DNA of 35,742 bases, taken from the NCBI GenBank assembly GCA_016200845.1, contig JACQDW010000062.1:1-35742 (forward strand), in the 5' to 3' direction. The stretch's first letter is position 1, and each line of letters begins with the position of its first letter. This stretch comes from Burkholderiales bacterium (GTDB taxonomy: Bacteria > Pseudomonadota > Gammaproteobacteria > Burkholderiales > Burkholderiaceae_D). Made by a program: the position numbers and the translations under genes. This document shows positions 17,330-27,078 of the stretch, one piece after another. Under the pieces are notes generated by a model. It was not told where the DNA came from and did not search any database. It saw nothing but the letters and a program-made list of their open reading frames with translations.

Positions 17330-17368
17330 ATTTTCACCTTATTTTCACCATTTTCTCATCGGTTCACC

Positions 17369-19372
17369 ATGATACGTCTTCAACAAGTCATCCTCGCCCG
17401 CGGCACCAAACCTTTGTTCGACAGCGTCGATGTCACGCTTAATCCCGGCGATAAAATCGGCTTGATCGGTTCTAACGGCGCTGGTAAATCCAGCCTGTTT
17501 GCCATGCTACGCGGCGAGCTGCATCCGGATCAGGGCAGCATAGAATTCCCCGCCAAATGGCAACTGGCCCACGTCGCGCAAGAAACGCCGCCATTAGAAC
17601 GCAGCGCCATCGACTATGCGATTGATGGCGATGTCACACTACGCAAACTGGAAGCACAATTAGCCGAATTAGAAGCCCAACCAGAATCGCACGACAACGG
17701 TATCGCGATTGGCGAAGTGTATGGCGCATTAGCCGATGCCGACGCCTACACTGTTCGTTCACGCGGCGAACAATTACTTTTAGGCTTGGGCTTCACGCTG
17801 GAACAAATGGAACAATCGGTCGCCAGTTTTTCCGGTGGTTGGCGTATGCGTTTAAATTTGGCACAAGCGCTGATGTGCAAGTCTGATTTATTGCTACTCG
17901 ATGAACCGACCAACCATTTGGACTTAGACGCAATTATCTGGTTAGAAGACTGGCTCAAACGTTACGAAGGCACGCTCATCATCATCTCGCATGATAGAGA
18001 TTTCTTAGATGGCGTCGTCAACGTCGTGGTGCATATCGATGAGCGCAAACTCAAACGCTATTCAGGCAACTACTCGGCGTTTGAACGTCAACGCGCCGCG
18101 CAATTAATCCTGGCGCAAAGCTCCATCGAAAAACAAAACCGCAAGCGCGCCCACTTGCAGTCTTTCATTGATCGCTTCGCCGCCAAAGCATCCAAAGCCA
18201 AACAAGCGCAAAGCCGTATCAAAGCACTGGAAAAAATGGAAGAGCTGGCGCCCTTACGTGCCGCCGCAGAGTTTTCCTTTGAATTTCGCGAACCACTCAG
18301 CGCGCCGAATCCCATGTTAGTGATGGACGAAGTTGATTGCGGCTATCGCGTAGAATCGCAAACCGATCACAGTTTCACAGAGAAGAAAATTGTCGGCGAT
18401 GTGAAATTCTCACTACAAATCGGACAGCGAATTGGCTTACTGGGAATCAATGGCGCGGGTAAATCCACTTTGATCAAAACCATCGTCGGCGAATTAGCCC
18501 CACTGACCGGAAGTATCACCACCGGCAAAGGTCTCTCGATTGGTTATTTCGCCCAGCATCAAGTCGAAATGCTGCGCCATGACGAGTCACCACTCTGGCA
18601 TTTGGCGCACATTGCACCGGACGTGCGCGAACAAGAACTACGCAATTTTCTGGGCGGCTTTAACTTCCCCGGCGCGATGGTCACCAGCCCTATCGCGCCT
18701 TTCTCTGGCGGTGAGAAAGCACGTCTGGCATTAGCAATGATTGTCTGGCAGCGCCCCAACCTGTTGCTGCTTGACGAACCAACCAACCATCTGGACTTGG
18801 AAACACGCGAAGCCTTAACCGAAGCGCTAGCGCAGTTTGAAGGCACCTTAGTCGTGGTATCCCATGATAGACATTTGCTGCGCGCCACCACCGATCAATT
18901 CATCATCGTCGCCGATGGTAAACTACTTCCATTCGATGGCGACTTGGACGACTACAAGGCCTGGCTCTACAAAACAAAATTAGAACAAGCTGCCAATGCG
19001 GCAAATGCCGCTGCACTACCAGAAAAAACCAAGGAAAAAGCCGCTGCTTTACCGCAGGCAAAACCTATCCCAAGTACACCTCAAATCGACGACAAAGAGA
19101 AAAAGCGCCGCGACGCCGACGAACGCCAACGCCTCACTGCCCTGCGCAAACCAATAGAAACGCGCATCAAGCGTTTGGAAGAGCAAATGGCAAAATTGAC
19201 TGCAAAAAAAGACGATTACAGCCGACAACTCAGCGACAGTACGATCTATGACGACGCCAACAAAGACAAACTCAAAAACCTCTTGTTAGATCAGGCCTAT
19301 GTCGTCAAAGAGCTAGAACAACTTGAAGCCGACTGGCTGGAGCAGCAAGAGTTTTTAGAGGCTGTCGCTTGA
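17369..19372 (+). CDS. ABC-F family ATP-binding protein (YheS-like)
   Basis: Two ABC domains: GSNGAGKSSLF ... LLLLDEPTNHLDLDA and GINGAGKSTLI ... LLLLDEPTNHLDLET; C-terminal coiled coil. The track start at 17297 lies inside the terminator hairpin, so the start at 17369 (MIRLQQVILARG) is preferred. Confidence 0.92.
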   Translation: MIRLQQVILARGTKPLFDSVDVTLNPGDKIGLIGSNGAGKSSLFAMLRGELHPDQGSIEFPAKWQLAHVAQETPPLERSAIDYAIDGDVTLRKLEAQLAELEAQPESHDNGIAIGEVYGALADADAYTVRSRGEQLLLGLGFTLEQMEQSVASFSGGWRMRLNLAQALMCKSDLLLLDEPTNHLDLDAIIWLEDWLKRYEGTLIIISHDRDFLDGVVNVVVHIDERKLKRYSGNYSAFERQRAAQLILAQSSIEKQNRKRAHLQSFIDRFAAKASKAKQAQSRIKALEKMEELAPLRAAAEFSFEFREPLSAPNPMLVMDEVDCGYRVESQTDHSFTEKKIVGDVKFSLQIGQRIGLLGINGAGKSTLIKTIVGELAPLTGSITTGKGLSIGYFAQHQVEMLRHDESPLWHLAHIAPDVREQELRNFLGGFNFPGAMVTSPIAPFSGGEKARLALAMIVWQRPNLLLLDEPTNHLDLETREALTEALAQFEGTLVVVSHDRHLLRATTDQFIIVADGKLLPFDGDLDDYKAWLYKTKLEQAANAANAAALPEKTKEKAAALPQAKPIPSTPQIDDKEKKRRDADERQRLTALRKPIETRIKRLEEQMAKLTAKKDDYSRQLSDSTIYDDANKDKLKNLLLDQAYVVKELEQLEADWLEQQEFLEAVA

Positions 19373-19384
19373 TTAAGCGCGGAT

Positions 19385-20299
19385 TTATTCAGGCACATAA
19401 ACACGCAAAAAACTGGCAAATTTAGGCAAGCCAGTGCTGGTCAAATCACGATAGCGATAGGTGACCCAAGACTGTAATTGGGGTGGGTGCAGACGCGTTT
19501 CATCGTCAAAACCCGTTCCCAATTTGAAGCGTTTGCCTTCTTTGGTTTCCAGTATCAGGGCCCCCATTTTGCCCTGATATTTTCCCTTACCGGCCTGAAT
19601 ACCGACCACTTTGGCTTCGGCATCCAATTGTGGCTTCAGTTTATAGGCAAATTCAGTACGGCCAATTTCAAACGGCGCGTCCGCTCTATGCAACACAAGG
19701 CCTTCCGCCTTTTGCGCAACCAGCTCACGCAATTTGAATTGGATTTGATCGAAGGAAGAAACGGATTCTTGAGGAATGACACGCAACCAGGGAATCTGCA
19801 GTTGATTTACTTCTGTCGTGAGCTGATCGATACGCTCTCGAAAAGTGCCGGGCGCATGCGGAGACTCGAACAAACAATATTGCACTTGTCGCCACTCGGC
19901 ATCGAGTGCAGCCTGACGTCGTACTATCGCTGAAAGTTTGTCAAAACTTGCCCGCCCCATCCACAACTCACCATCAAGTTCATGCTTGGGAAAACCCGCG
20001 GTGAACCAGCCCGGCGCATTGATCACACGCACACTTCGGAAATAAAGCTGCTCACCACTCCAATAAGCGCGCACACCATCGAGTTTTTCGCTTAGCAGGA
20101 ATTGCGCGCTATGCTTAGCAAATGCAGTGAGGTCAGAAATAGTCTCGGGTAAGACCAAGGGTAAGCTCTTCGTATCCAAGACACGGCGTTCAGCGGCTAC
20201 AACCGCGCCACTGAACGTCAGACTCGCATATCCCAACAATGAAACCAGAAATTGCCGCCGATACTCATTTTGCATGTCATCACCTCCAAGTCTGATCAA
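19385..20299 (-). CDS. Minimal ATP-dependent DNA ligase with N-terminal export signal (LigE-like)
   Basis: Adenylation motif SEKLDGVRAYW, HELDGELWMGR, EGLVLHRADAPF, YKLKPQLDAEAKVVG, C-terminal OB fold. N-terminus MQNEYRRQFLVSLLGYASLTFSGAVVAAE is signal-like; the start is probably the internal Met. Confidence 0.88.
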   Translation of the reverse strand: MIRLGGDDMQNEYRRQFLVSLLGYASLTFSGAVVAAERRVLDTKSLPLVLPETISDLTAFAKHSAQFLLSEKLDGVRAYWSGEQLYFRSVRVINAPGWFTAGFPKHELDGELWMGRASFDKLSAIVRRQAALDAEWRQVQYCLFESPHAPGTFRERIDQLTTEVNQLQIPWLRVIPQESVSSFDQIQFKLRELVAQKAEGLVLHRADAPFEIGRTEFAYKLKPQLDAEAKVVGIQAGKGKYQGKMGALILETKEGKRFKLGTGFDDETRLHPPQLQSWVTYRYRDLTSTGLPKFASFLRVYVPE

Positions 20300-20345
20300 G
20301 AGTGATGAGTATAAAAATGATTACCCAACAAAGCAAATTAATTTT

Positions 20346-21263
20346 TTACTTCTGTGACTTCACCACTTGCATCGCACTAGCAATCAAGCCACTCATATCG
20401 CTCATATTGGCAGGCACGATGATGGAATTATTGGTCTTCGCCAAATTCGAGAATGCAGCCACATATTGCTCAGCCACTTTCAAGTTCACTGCATCCGAAC
20501 CACCCGGTTCACGAATCGCTGACGCTGTTTTACGAATCGCTTCGGCGCTTGCTTCTGCAATCGCCAAAATCGCAGCAGCCTGACCTTGCGCCCGATTGAT
20601 CGATGCTTGCTTCTCACCTTCAGATTTTGCAATGGAGGCTTCGCGTTCACCCGTCGCAATATTGATCTGCTCTTGTTTGCGACCTTCCGACGCTGCGATC
20701 AAAGCGCGCTTCTCACGCTCTGCGGTAATTTGCGCCTGCATCGCATGTAAAATTTCTTTCGGTGGCGTCAAATCTTTGATCTCATAACGCAAGACCTTCA
20801 CACCCCAGTTCGCCGCTGATTCATCAATCGCATTGACGATGGTGGTGTTGATATGGTCGCGTTCTTCAAAGGTTTTATCCAATTCCATTTTGCCGATCAC
20901 AGAACGCAAAGTCGTATGGGCTAACTGTGTAATCGCGGCGATATAATTGGATGAACCATACGAAGCGCGCATCGCATCGGTGATTTGAAAATACAAAATA
21001 CCGTCCACTTGCAACTGCGTATTGTCCTTGGTGATACATACCTGAGGTGGCACATCCAAAGGAATCTCTTTCAGCACATGTCTATAGGCGACACGATCAA
21101 CAAAAGGCACCACAATATTCAAACCCGGCGCCAAAGTCGCATGATATTTACCCAAACGCTCCACCACCCAAGCATCTTGCTGCGGCACGACTTTGATCGT
21201 CTTCATGACAAAAATGATTGCCACCGCAAAAATCACAAACACCACAAATGTAGAATTTTCCAT
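20346..21263 (-). CDS. SPFH/stomatin/prohibitin-family membrane protein (QmcA-like)
   Basis: N-terminal TM, VPQQDAWVVERLGKYHATLAPGLNIVVPFVD, and EREKRALIAASEGRKQEQINIATGEREASIAKSEGEKQASINRAQGQA. Confidence 0.92.
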   Translation of the reverse strand: MENSTFVVFVIFAVAIIFVMKTIKVVPQQDAWVVERLGKYHATLAPGLNIVVPFVDRVAYRHVLKEIPLDVPPQVCITKDNTQLQVDGILYFQITDAMRASYGSSNYIAAITQLAHTTLRSVIGKMELDKTFEERDHINTTIVNAIDESAANWGVKVLRYEIKDLTPPKEILHAMQAQITAEREKRALIAASEGRKQEQINIATGEREASIAKSEGEKQASINRAQGQAAAILAIAEASAEAIRKTASAIREPGGSDAVNLKVAEQYVAAFSNLAKTNNSIIVPANMSDMSGLIASAMQVVKSQK

Positions 21264-21306
21264 CTTAGTTTCCTTTATATTTTTTAGTTCGAATGCTTAC
21301 TCGTAT

Positions 21307-21741
21307 CTAAATCGGCCTGACAATCAGGCGACTACCTTCTACCGCATCAATCACATACATACCTGCCAATCCCGATGATTGACGCAACTCCACATCCCAC
21401 ATGGCGCCACGATATTTGGTGCGTGCCACAAATACGCCAGCGCTCTGTTCCTGCCACTCGTCCACCCGAACTTGCTGCCCAATATCGATATTCACGTTTG
21501 GATCACGTGCTGCATCACTCCTACCTTGCCAACCAAAACGGCTGCGATGCAGAGCTAAAGTTGCGCCACTACTGACAACCGCTGCAACCAACATCTGCAT
21601 TTGCACGCCTATTCCCAGCAATGACACCAAGGCTGCGACAAACATGCCAGTAGAAATCATCAGCAAATAAAAAGTCCCGGTCATCAACTCACAAATCACA
21701 ATCAGCCCCGCCAACACCAACCACCACGTCCATGCTTCCAT
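21307..21741 (-). CDS. NfeD family membrane protein
   Basis: Hydrophobic N-terminal half, C-terminal OB-like domain, paired with the SPFH gene. Confidence 0.85.
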   Translation of the reverse strand: MEAWTWWLVLAGLIVICELMTGTFYLLMISTGMFVAALVSLLGIGVQMQMLVAAVVSSGATLALHRSRFGWQGRSDAARDPNVNIDIGQQVRVDEWQEQSAGVFVARTKYRGAMWDVELRQSSGLAGMYVIDAVEGSRLIVRPI

Positions 21742-21819
21742 TTTTTATTCTCCTTATCAATTAAAGAACCACGCCAGTTTGTACCATTACTAACATTTTG
21801 TCAGCGGTATTTCAGCAAT

Positions 21820-21861
21820 AAAAAAACCCCTTCGTATCGGGGGATACAAAGGGGTTTTTTC
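21820..21861. terminator. Bidirectional-looking rho-independent terminator downstream of ppsA
   Basis: AAAAAACCCCTTcGTATC-GGGG-GATACaAAGGGGTTTTTT. Confidence 0.82.
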
Positions 21862-21947
21862 TACAACAAACTATCTTTACATACTTCGCTTTTCTTCTCA
21901 TGTCTCACATCGTAAAACGACAGTATGACAGCACGATGACAATGCGA

Positions 21948-24377
21948 TTATTTTGCGACAGTTGCTAATTTCTTCCAAGTGTCGATCACAGAGTCAGGGT
22001 TCAAAGAAATCGACTCGATGCCTTCTTGCATCAGCCATTCTGCAAAATCAGGATGGTCAGACGGTCCTTGTCCGCAAATACCGACGTATTTCCCCGCCTT
22101 GCGACAAGCACTGATGGCACGGGACAACATCGCTTTTACAGCAGGATCACGCTCGTCAAAATCGGCGGCCAACAATTCCATGCCAGAGTCACGATCTAAA
22201 CCCAGTGTCAATTGCGTCAAGTCATTGGAACCAATCGAGAAGCCATCAAAATACTGCAAAAATTCGTCGGCCAAAATCGCATTAGAAGGCACTTCGCACA
22301 TCATGATCAAACGCAGGCCATTTTCGCCGCGCTGCAAACCATTCTTTGCCAGCAAATTGACGACTTTTTCTGCCTGCCCCAAAGTACGCACGAATGGCAC
22401 CATCAATTCCACATTGGTCAAGCCCATATCGTTGCGCACACGCTTCATCGCAGTGCATTCCATCTCAAACGATTCAGCAAAATCATCCGCAAGATAACGT
22501 GCAGCACCACGGAAGCCGAGCATAGGATTTTCCTCGTCCGGCTCATAGCGTGTGCCGCCTATCAGTTTTTTGTACTCGTTCGATTTAAAATCGGACAAAC
22601 GCACAATCACTTTCTTAGGCCAGAACGCTGCCGCAATTGTTGCCACGCCTTCGGCTAACTTATCGACATAAAACGCTTTAGGAGAAGCGTGACCACGCGC
22701 CACCGACTCCACCGCCTTTTTCAAATCAGGGTCAATATTCGGATATTCCAAAATCGCCTTTGGATGCACGCCGATATTATTGTTGATGATAAATTCCAGA
22801 CGCGCCAAGCCCACACCTTCGTTGGGCACCGATTGGAAATCAAATGCCAATTGCGGATTACCGACATTGAGCATGATCTTCAAAGGCAACTTAGGCAATT
22901 CACCACGCACTTCTTCCGTAATTTCTGTCTCTAACAGACCGTCATAAATCTTGCCTTCGTCACCTTCAGCGCAAGACACCGTCACCAAGGTGCCGTCTTT
23001 CAATAAATCTGTCGCGTCGCCACAGCCGACCACCGCTGGCACACCTAATTCACGCGCAATAATCGCAGCGTGACATGTGCGACCACCACGATTAGTCACA
23101 ATTGCTGACGCGCGCTTCATCACCGGTTCCCAGTTAGGGTCAGTCATATCTGCGACCAAAACGTCACCAGGTTGCACGCGTTCCATTTCAGAAGGATCGT
23201 GAATCACGCGTACTCTGCCTGCGCCTATCTTTTGCCCAATCGCGCGTCCAGAAACCAACACTGTGCCTGTGCCTTTTAATTTAAAACGTTGCTGCGCATC
23301 GGTGGCTTTTTGTTGCGACTTCACCGTCTCTGGACGTGCCTGCAAAATATACAGCTGACCGTCGCGGCCATCTTTGCCCCATTCAATATCCATAGGGCGG
23401 CCATAGTGATTTTCAATGATTACGGCATACTTCGCCAGCTCGATTACTTCGCTGTCATTCAAGGAGTAACGATTGCGCAATTCACCCGGCACATCGACCG
23501 TCTTCACAGAGCGTCCTGCTTTCGCTTCGCCAGTGAATTCCATCTTGATTAATTTGGAGCCGATATTGCGACGAATCACCGGTAATTTACCGAGTTCCAA
23601 CATAGGTTTGTGCACATAAAACTCGTCGGGATTCACCGCGCCTTGCACTACCGTTTCACCGAGACCATAGCTCGAAGTAATGAACACCACATCTTTAAAA
23701 CCAGATTCAGTGTCGATAGTGAACATCACGCCTGCCGCGCCCACATCAGAACGCACCATGCGCTGCACGCCAGCGGACAAAGCGACTTCTGCATGCGTAA
23801 AGCCTTTATGTACGCGATAGGAAATTGCTCTATCGTTGTACAAAGAAGCGAATACATGCTTCATCGCTTCGAGAACATTTTCGATGCCCACCACATTTAA
23901 AAAGGTTTCTTGCTGACCTGCAAACGACGCATCAGGTAAGTCTTCTGCGGTGGCAGAAGAGCGCACCGCAAACGACATTTCAGCGGTCGAATCGGCGACT
24001 AATTTTGTATAGAACTCTTCGATTTCTTTTTGCAGACGGGGTTGGAATGGTGTGTCGATAATCCATTGACGAATCTCGGCACCAGCGCGTGCCAATTCTT
24101 TGACGTCTTCGATATCGAGTTTTTCCAAACGATCTGCAATGCGCTGCGCTAAAGGCAAGCCGCCATCAACGCTATGCGACAAGAAATCACGAAAGGCTTG
24201 TGCAGTGGTCGCAAAACCACCCGGAACACGCACACCAGCAGACGCCAGTTGGCTAATCATTTCGCCGAGTGAAGCATTTTTACCGCCGACAGAATCAACA
24301 TCCGTCATCCGTAATTGTTCGAAGGAAGCGACGTAAACAGCTTCGCCGCCCGCTCCCATATTTGCTGCGTTAGACAT
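21948..24377 (-). CDS. ppsA: Phosphoenolpyruvate synthase (pyruvate, water dikinase)
   Basis: [36 protein letters not shown], phospho-His region [42 protein letters not shown]. Confidence 0.97.
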   Translation of the reverse strand: MSNAANMGAGGEAVYVASFEQLRMTDVDSVGGKNASLGEMISQLASAGVRVPGGFATTAQAFRDFLSHSVDGGLPLAQRIADRLEKLDIEDVKELARAGAEIRQWIIDTPFQPRLQKEIEEFYTKLVADSTAEMSFAVRSSATAEDLPDASFAGQQETFLNVVGIENVLEAMKHVFASLYNDRAISYRVHKGFTHAEVALSAGVQRMVRSDVGAAGVMFTIDTESGFKDVVFITSSYGLGETVVQGAVNPDEFYVHKPMLELGKLPVIRRNIGSKLIKMEFTGEAKAGRSVKTVDVPGELRNRYSLNDSEVIELAKYAVIIENHYGRPMDIEWGKDGRDGQLYILQARPETVKSQQKATDAQQRFKLKGTGTVLVSGRAIGQKIGAGRVRVIHDPSEMERVQPGDVLVADMTDPNWEPVMKRASAIVTNRGGRTCHAAIIARELGVPAVVGCGDATDLLKDGTLVTVSCAEGDEGKIYDGLLETEITEEVRGELPKLPLKIMLNVGNPQLAFDFQSVPNEGVGLARLEFIINNNIGVHPKAILEYPNIDPDLKKAVESVARGHASPKAFYVDKLAEGVATIAAAFWPKKVIVRLSDFKSNEYKKLIGGTRYEPDEENPMLGFRGAARYLADDFAESFEMECTAMKRVRNDMGLTNVELMVPFVRTLGQAEKVVNLLAKNGLQRGENGLRLIMMCEVPSNAILADEFLQYFDGFSIGSNDLTQLTLGLDRDSGMELLAADFDERDPAVKAMLSRAISACRKAGKYVGICGQGPSDHPDFAEWLMQEGIESISLNPDSVIDTWKKLATVAK

Positions 24378-24453
24378 AACAACCTCTTTTTTTGATGATA
24401 AGAAATCGGTGGCACAGTGATGCTTACTTCACGCGAAACAAGATTTTTTTGTT

Positions 24454-24560
24454 ATAGGACTTACGCAAAACAGACGCTGGCGTTGTTGTGTTTGCCTCGC
24501 CGTACAATTGCACTGTCTTCGGCTCCACGCCTAGCCAGCGCAATTTTGCGTAAGTCCTAT
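24454..24560. mobile_element. MITE-like 107-bp palindromic element
   Basis: Perfect 17-bp terminal inverted repeats ATAGGACTTACGCAAAA / TTTTGCGTAAGTCCTAT, internal arms CGCTGGC / GCCAGCG in register, no credible ORF, flanked by GTT on both sides (possible 3-bp target-site duplication). Confidence 0.7.
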
Positions 24561-24603
24561 GTTATTCTGTCGTTGGCGTTAGGTATCCCATCAGCGGCAA
24601 TAA

Positions 24604-24653
24604 AACTTAAGTAAAACTAAGACGGTATGTTTCGTTTTAATTTTACGTAAGTT
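24604..24653. repeat. Imperfect inverted repeat with an arm resembling the MITE terminus
   Basis: AACTTAAGTAAAACTAA vs TTAATTTTACGTAAGTT (15/17 complementary). The right arm AATTTTACGTAAGTTCT matches the MITE right end AATTTTGCGTAAGTCCT at 15/17. Confidence 0.5.
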
Positions 24654-24698
24654 CTCTCAGCTAGCAGATATTTACGGAATGCATTTTACCTTGTGCGC

Positions 24699-24754
24699 TG
24701 CAAAAATTGCATTTGCCCCACAAATTTTGTGGAATTTTTTGTTGATATATCGAC
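24699..24754. promoter_or_regulatory. Cluster of three short dyads in the ppsA/ppsR divergent region
   Basis: TGCAAAAATTGCA (24699-24711), CCACAAATTTTGTGG (24718-24732), GTTGATATATCGAC (24741-24754, one mismatch). Centres are about 20-23 nt apart. Confidence 0.4.
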
Positions 24755-24822
24755 GCACCTACCGCCACACTTACGATTACGCTCACAGACTTGTGACTTC
24801 CATTCATCATTGAATAAAGAAA

Positions 24823-25668
24823 ATGTCAGATCATCACATTCCTATCCTGCCTCCAGCCAATCGCACGGTCTTTTTTGTATCCGATGGAACGGGCATTACG
24901 GCAGAGGCTTTTGGCCATTCTGTCATCACACAATTTGATCTTAAATTCAAGCAAGTACGCCTGCCATTTATTGACGACATAGAAAAAGCCGAAGACGCGG
25001 TCAGAAAAATCAACGAAGCCTTTGAACTCACAGGCAATCGCCCCATCGTTTTCTCCACCTTGGTTAAACCCGAATTGGCGGCGGTGATTTTCCGCTCTAA
25101 AGGTTTGCATATGGATCTCATCCAAACCTTTGTCGCACCGCTAGAAGAAGAATTGGGCGTCAAATCCACGCACACAGTTGGGCGCAGCCACAATATCGCT
25201 GACACCGAAGAATACAAAAACCGCATAGAAGCGATCAACTTTTCACTGGCGCACGACGACGGACAATCGAACAAAAATCTGTCGCTAGCCGATGTCATTT
25301 TGGTCGGCGTTTCGCGTTCAGGCAAGACCCCGACCACGCTCTATCTCGCCATGCAATATGGCATCAAGGCTGCCAATTACCCCTTGATTCCAGACGACTT
25401 TGAACGCGGCAAATTACCCTCTGCCTTACCCGCATTTAAAGGAAAAATTTTTGGCCTCAGCATTGCGCCTGAACGCCTCTCAGAAATTCGCAACGAACGA
25501 CGCCCTGGCAGTAAATATGCATCGCTAGAAAACTGTCGTTATGAAGTCAATGAAGCAGAAGCCATGATGAAACGCGAAGGCATACGCTGGCTCTCGTCTA
25601 CCGCGAAATCCATTGAGGAAATTGCGACTACGATCTTGCAGGAAGTCAAACCAGATTCGCCACTGTAG
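24823..25668 (+). CDS. ppsR: PEP synthetase regulatory protein (bifunctional kinase/pyrophosphorylase, DUF299)
   Basis: [20 protein letters not shown]-loop-like [15 protein letters not shown]; divergent from ppsA. Confidence 0.95.
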   Translation: MSDHHIPILPPANRTVFFVSDGTGITAEAFGHSVITQFDLKFKQVRLPFIDDIEKAEDAVRKINEAFELTGNRPIVFSTLVKPELAAVIFRSKGLHMDLIQTFVAPLEEELGVKSTHTVGRSHNIADTEEYKNRIEAINFSLAHDDGQSNKNLSLADVILVGVSRSGKTPTTLYLAMQYGIKAANYPLIPDDFERGKLPSALPAFKGKIFGLSIAPERLSEIRNERRPGSKYASLENCRYEVNEAEAMMKREGIRWLSSTAKSIEEIATTILQEVKPDSPL

Positions 25669-25675
25669 TAAAACG

Positions 25676-25771
25676 GGGCACCACAGAGAAAACGAAGAAC
25701 AACAAAGGCGGAGCAAAACCAATTTACTCTCTTGCTTTTCTTCTTGCCTCTGTGTCTCTGTGTTGAGAGGT
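25676..25771. repeat. Imperfect inverted dispersed-type repeat (CACAGAG.../...CTCTGTG) between convergent ppsR and the TrmH-family gene
   Basis: Left arm GCACCACAGAGAAAACGAAGAA; right arm TTCTTCTTGCCTCTGTGTCTCTGTGTTGAG. Antisense translation gives the spurious-looking ENKNLSTQRHRGKKK. Confidence 0.5.
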
Positions 25772-25808
25772 TTTTATTTTCGCGACGGATAGCCGTCTTT
25801 CGAGACAA

Positions 25809-26594
25809 CTAAACAAGCCGCTGTCGCACTTGTTCAAAAAAACAAATCGCGGCACTGGCAGCGACATTCAAAGACTCAATTGCAGGCTTTTGTGGAATTG
25901 TGACAGTCTCACTCGCTAGAGCCATCAAAGCAGGATCAACGCCTTGCCCTTCATGACCGAACAGCCATGCGACTGGGCGATTTAAGTTGATTTGATAAAT
26001 TGTTTTTTCCGTATGCGAGCTAGTCGCCAAAACAGGAATAGTCGATTGCCCCAACAATGCGTGCAAATCAACCGTTTCAAAAATCTCCAACAAAAAGTGT
26101 GCGCCCATCCCGGCACGCAGGACTTTGGGCGACCATGCCGACACCGTCCCTGCGCTGCAATAGACTTGCTCTATACCCGCCCCCGCCGCACTGCGTAAGA
26201 TCGAACCCAGATTGCCCGGATCTTGCAAGCCATCAAGCACCACCGCATTTTTTTGCAAAGCCGTCGTCACCTGTGTGTGCGGCATATCGATAATGAACAC
26301 AATACCGACACCGTTTTCCACCTGACTAATCGCTTGATACAAAGCATCGGGAAGCGCAATGCAGGTGGCAGACAAGGCTGCGCAGCGCATAAGAATTGCG
26401 GCGACTTCAGGGTGCGACAAACAGGAGTCAGACACGACGCACATCAGCGGTGCGCCGCGATGCTGCAAATAAGCCTGACATAAATGCACACCATCGAGCA
26501 CACTACGCGCCGACTTTTTTCTGGCACTGGCACTGGTGGCGAGCTGCTTGAGTTCTTTGTAAAACGCATTGTCGCGCGAGGTGATTTGTTTCAT
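25809..26594 (-). CDS. TrmH/SpoU-family RNA 2'-O-methyltransferase
   Basis: [68 protein letters not shown]. Confidence 0.92.
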   Translation of the reverse strand: MKQITSRDNAFYKELKQLATSASARKKSARSVLDGVHLCQAYLQHRGAPLMCVVSDSCLSHPEVAAILMRCAALSATCIALPDALYQAISQVENGVGIVFIIDMPHTQVTTALQKNAVVLDGLQDPGNLGSILRSAAGAGIEQVYCSAGTVSAWSPKVLRAGMGAHFLLEIFETVDLHALLGQSTIPVLATSSHTEKTIYQINLNRPVAWLFGHEGQGVDPALMALASETVTIPQKPAIESLNVAASAAICFFEQVRQRLV

Positions 26595-27078
26595 GATGAC
26601 AGCAAGGCCTTGACTGGCGCATAGGATTTTCTATGGATGGGAGACACGCCATGCTCTTTTAAGCGCGCCAAATGCAACGCCGTTGGATCTCGGATCGCAC
26701 TGCCATCACAGGGCAACGATTGCCATCGATCAGCGCCAGCGTCGGCTGCACGGACAAGCCTTCAACTGCCCTGCGCATCGCCAGCATGGTCGCCTGCAAA
26801 ATATTTAAGGTGTCGATTTCTTGTTCTGAACACTGTGCGATTGACCACGCCAAAGCGCGTTCCTTAATTTGCACAGCCAAGGCGTCACGCTGTGCCTCGC
26901 TCAGCTTCTTAGAATCGCGCAAGCCTGCTATCGGACGTGCCGGATCAAGTATCACCGCTGCTGCCGTGACAGGCCCAGCCAAGGGGCCGCGACCAGCTTC
27001 ATCAACACCACATATCAGCTCATCGGCATAATCAAACAAAGAGAGATTTAGGGCTGGCTCACCCGCATTTTTACGCAT
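26591..27078 (-). pseudogene. rnhB: Ribonuclease HII, disrupted by an internal deletion plus frameshift
   Basis: The N-terminal part is intact ([24 protein letters not shown] ... [15 protein letters not shown]) but then runs IQRRCIWRA-stop at 26659. In another frame the family C-terminus [30 protein letters not shown] continues to a TGA at 26591-26593 that overlaps the ATG of the next gene. The block containing the KGD...SILAKVTRD...HKGYG region is absent. Confidence 0.9.

Noticed and set aside
17297-17368. Extended N-terminus of the ABC-F protein (MLTQAGGQRFFIFTLFSPFSHRFT)
   Set aside because: It overlaps the prmB terminator hairpin and has no family similarity; the MIRLQQVILARG start at 17369 fits ABC-F proteins.
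22212-24336. Antisense ORFs within ppsA
   Set aside because: They are opposite a complete and well-conserved PpsA; no independent support.
25539-25808. - strand ORF MSRKTAIRRENKNLSTQRHRGKKK...
   Set aside because: It is a translation of the CACAGAG-type repeat and the antisense of the ppsR 3' end, a typical spurious ORF.
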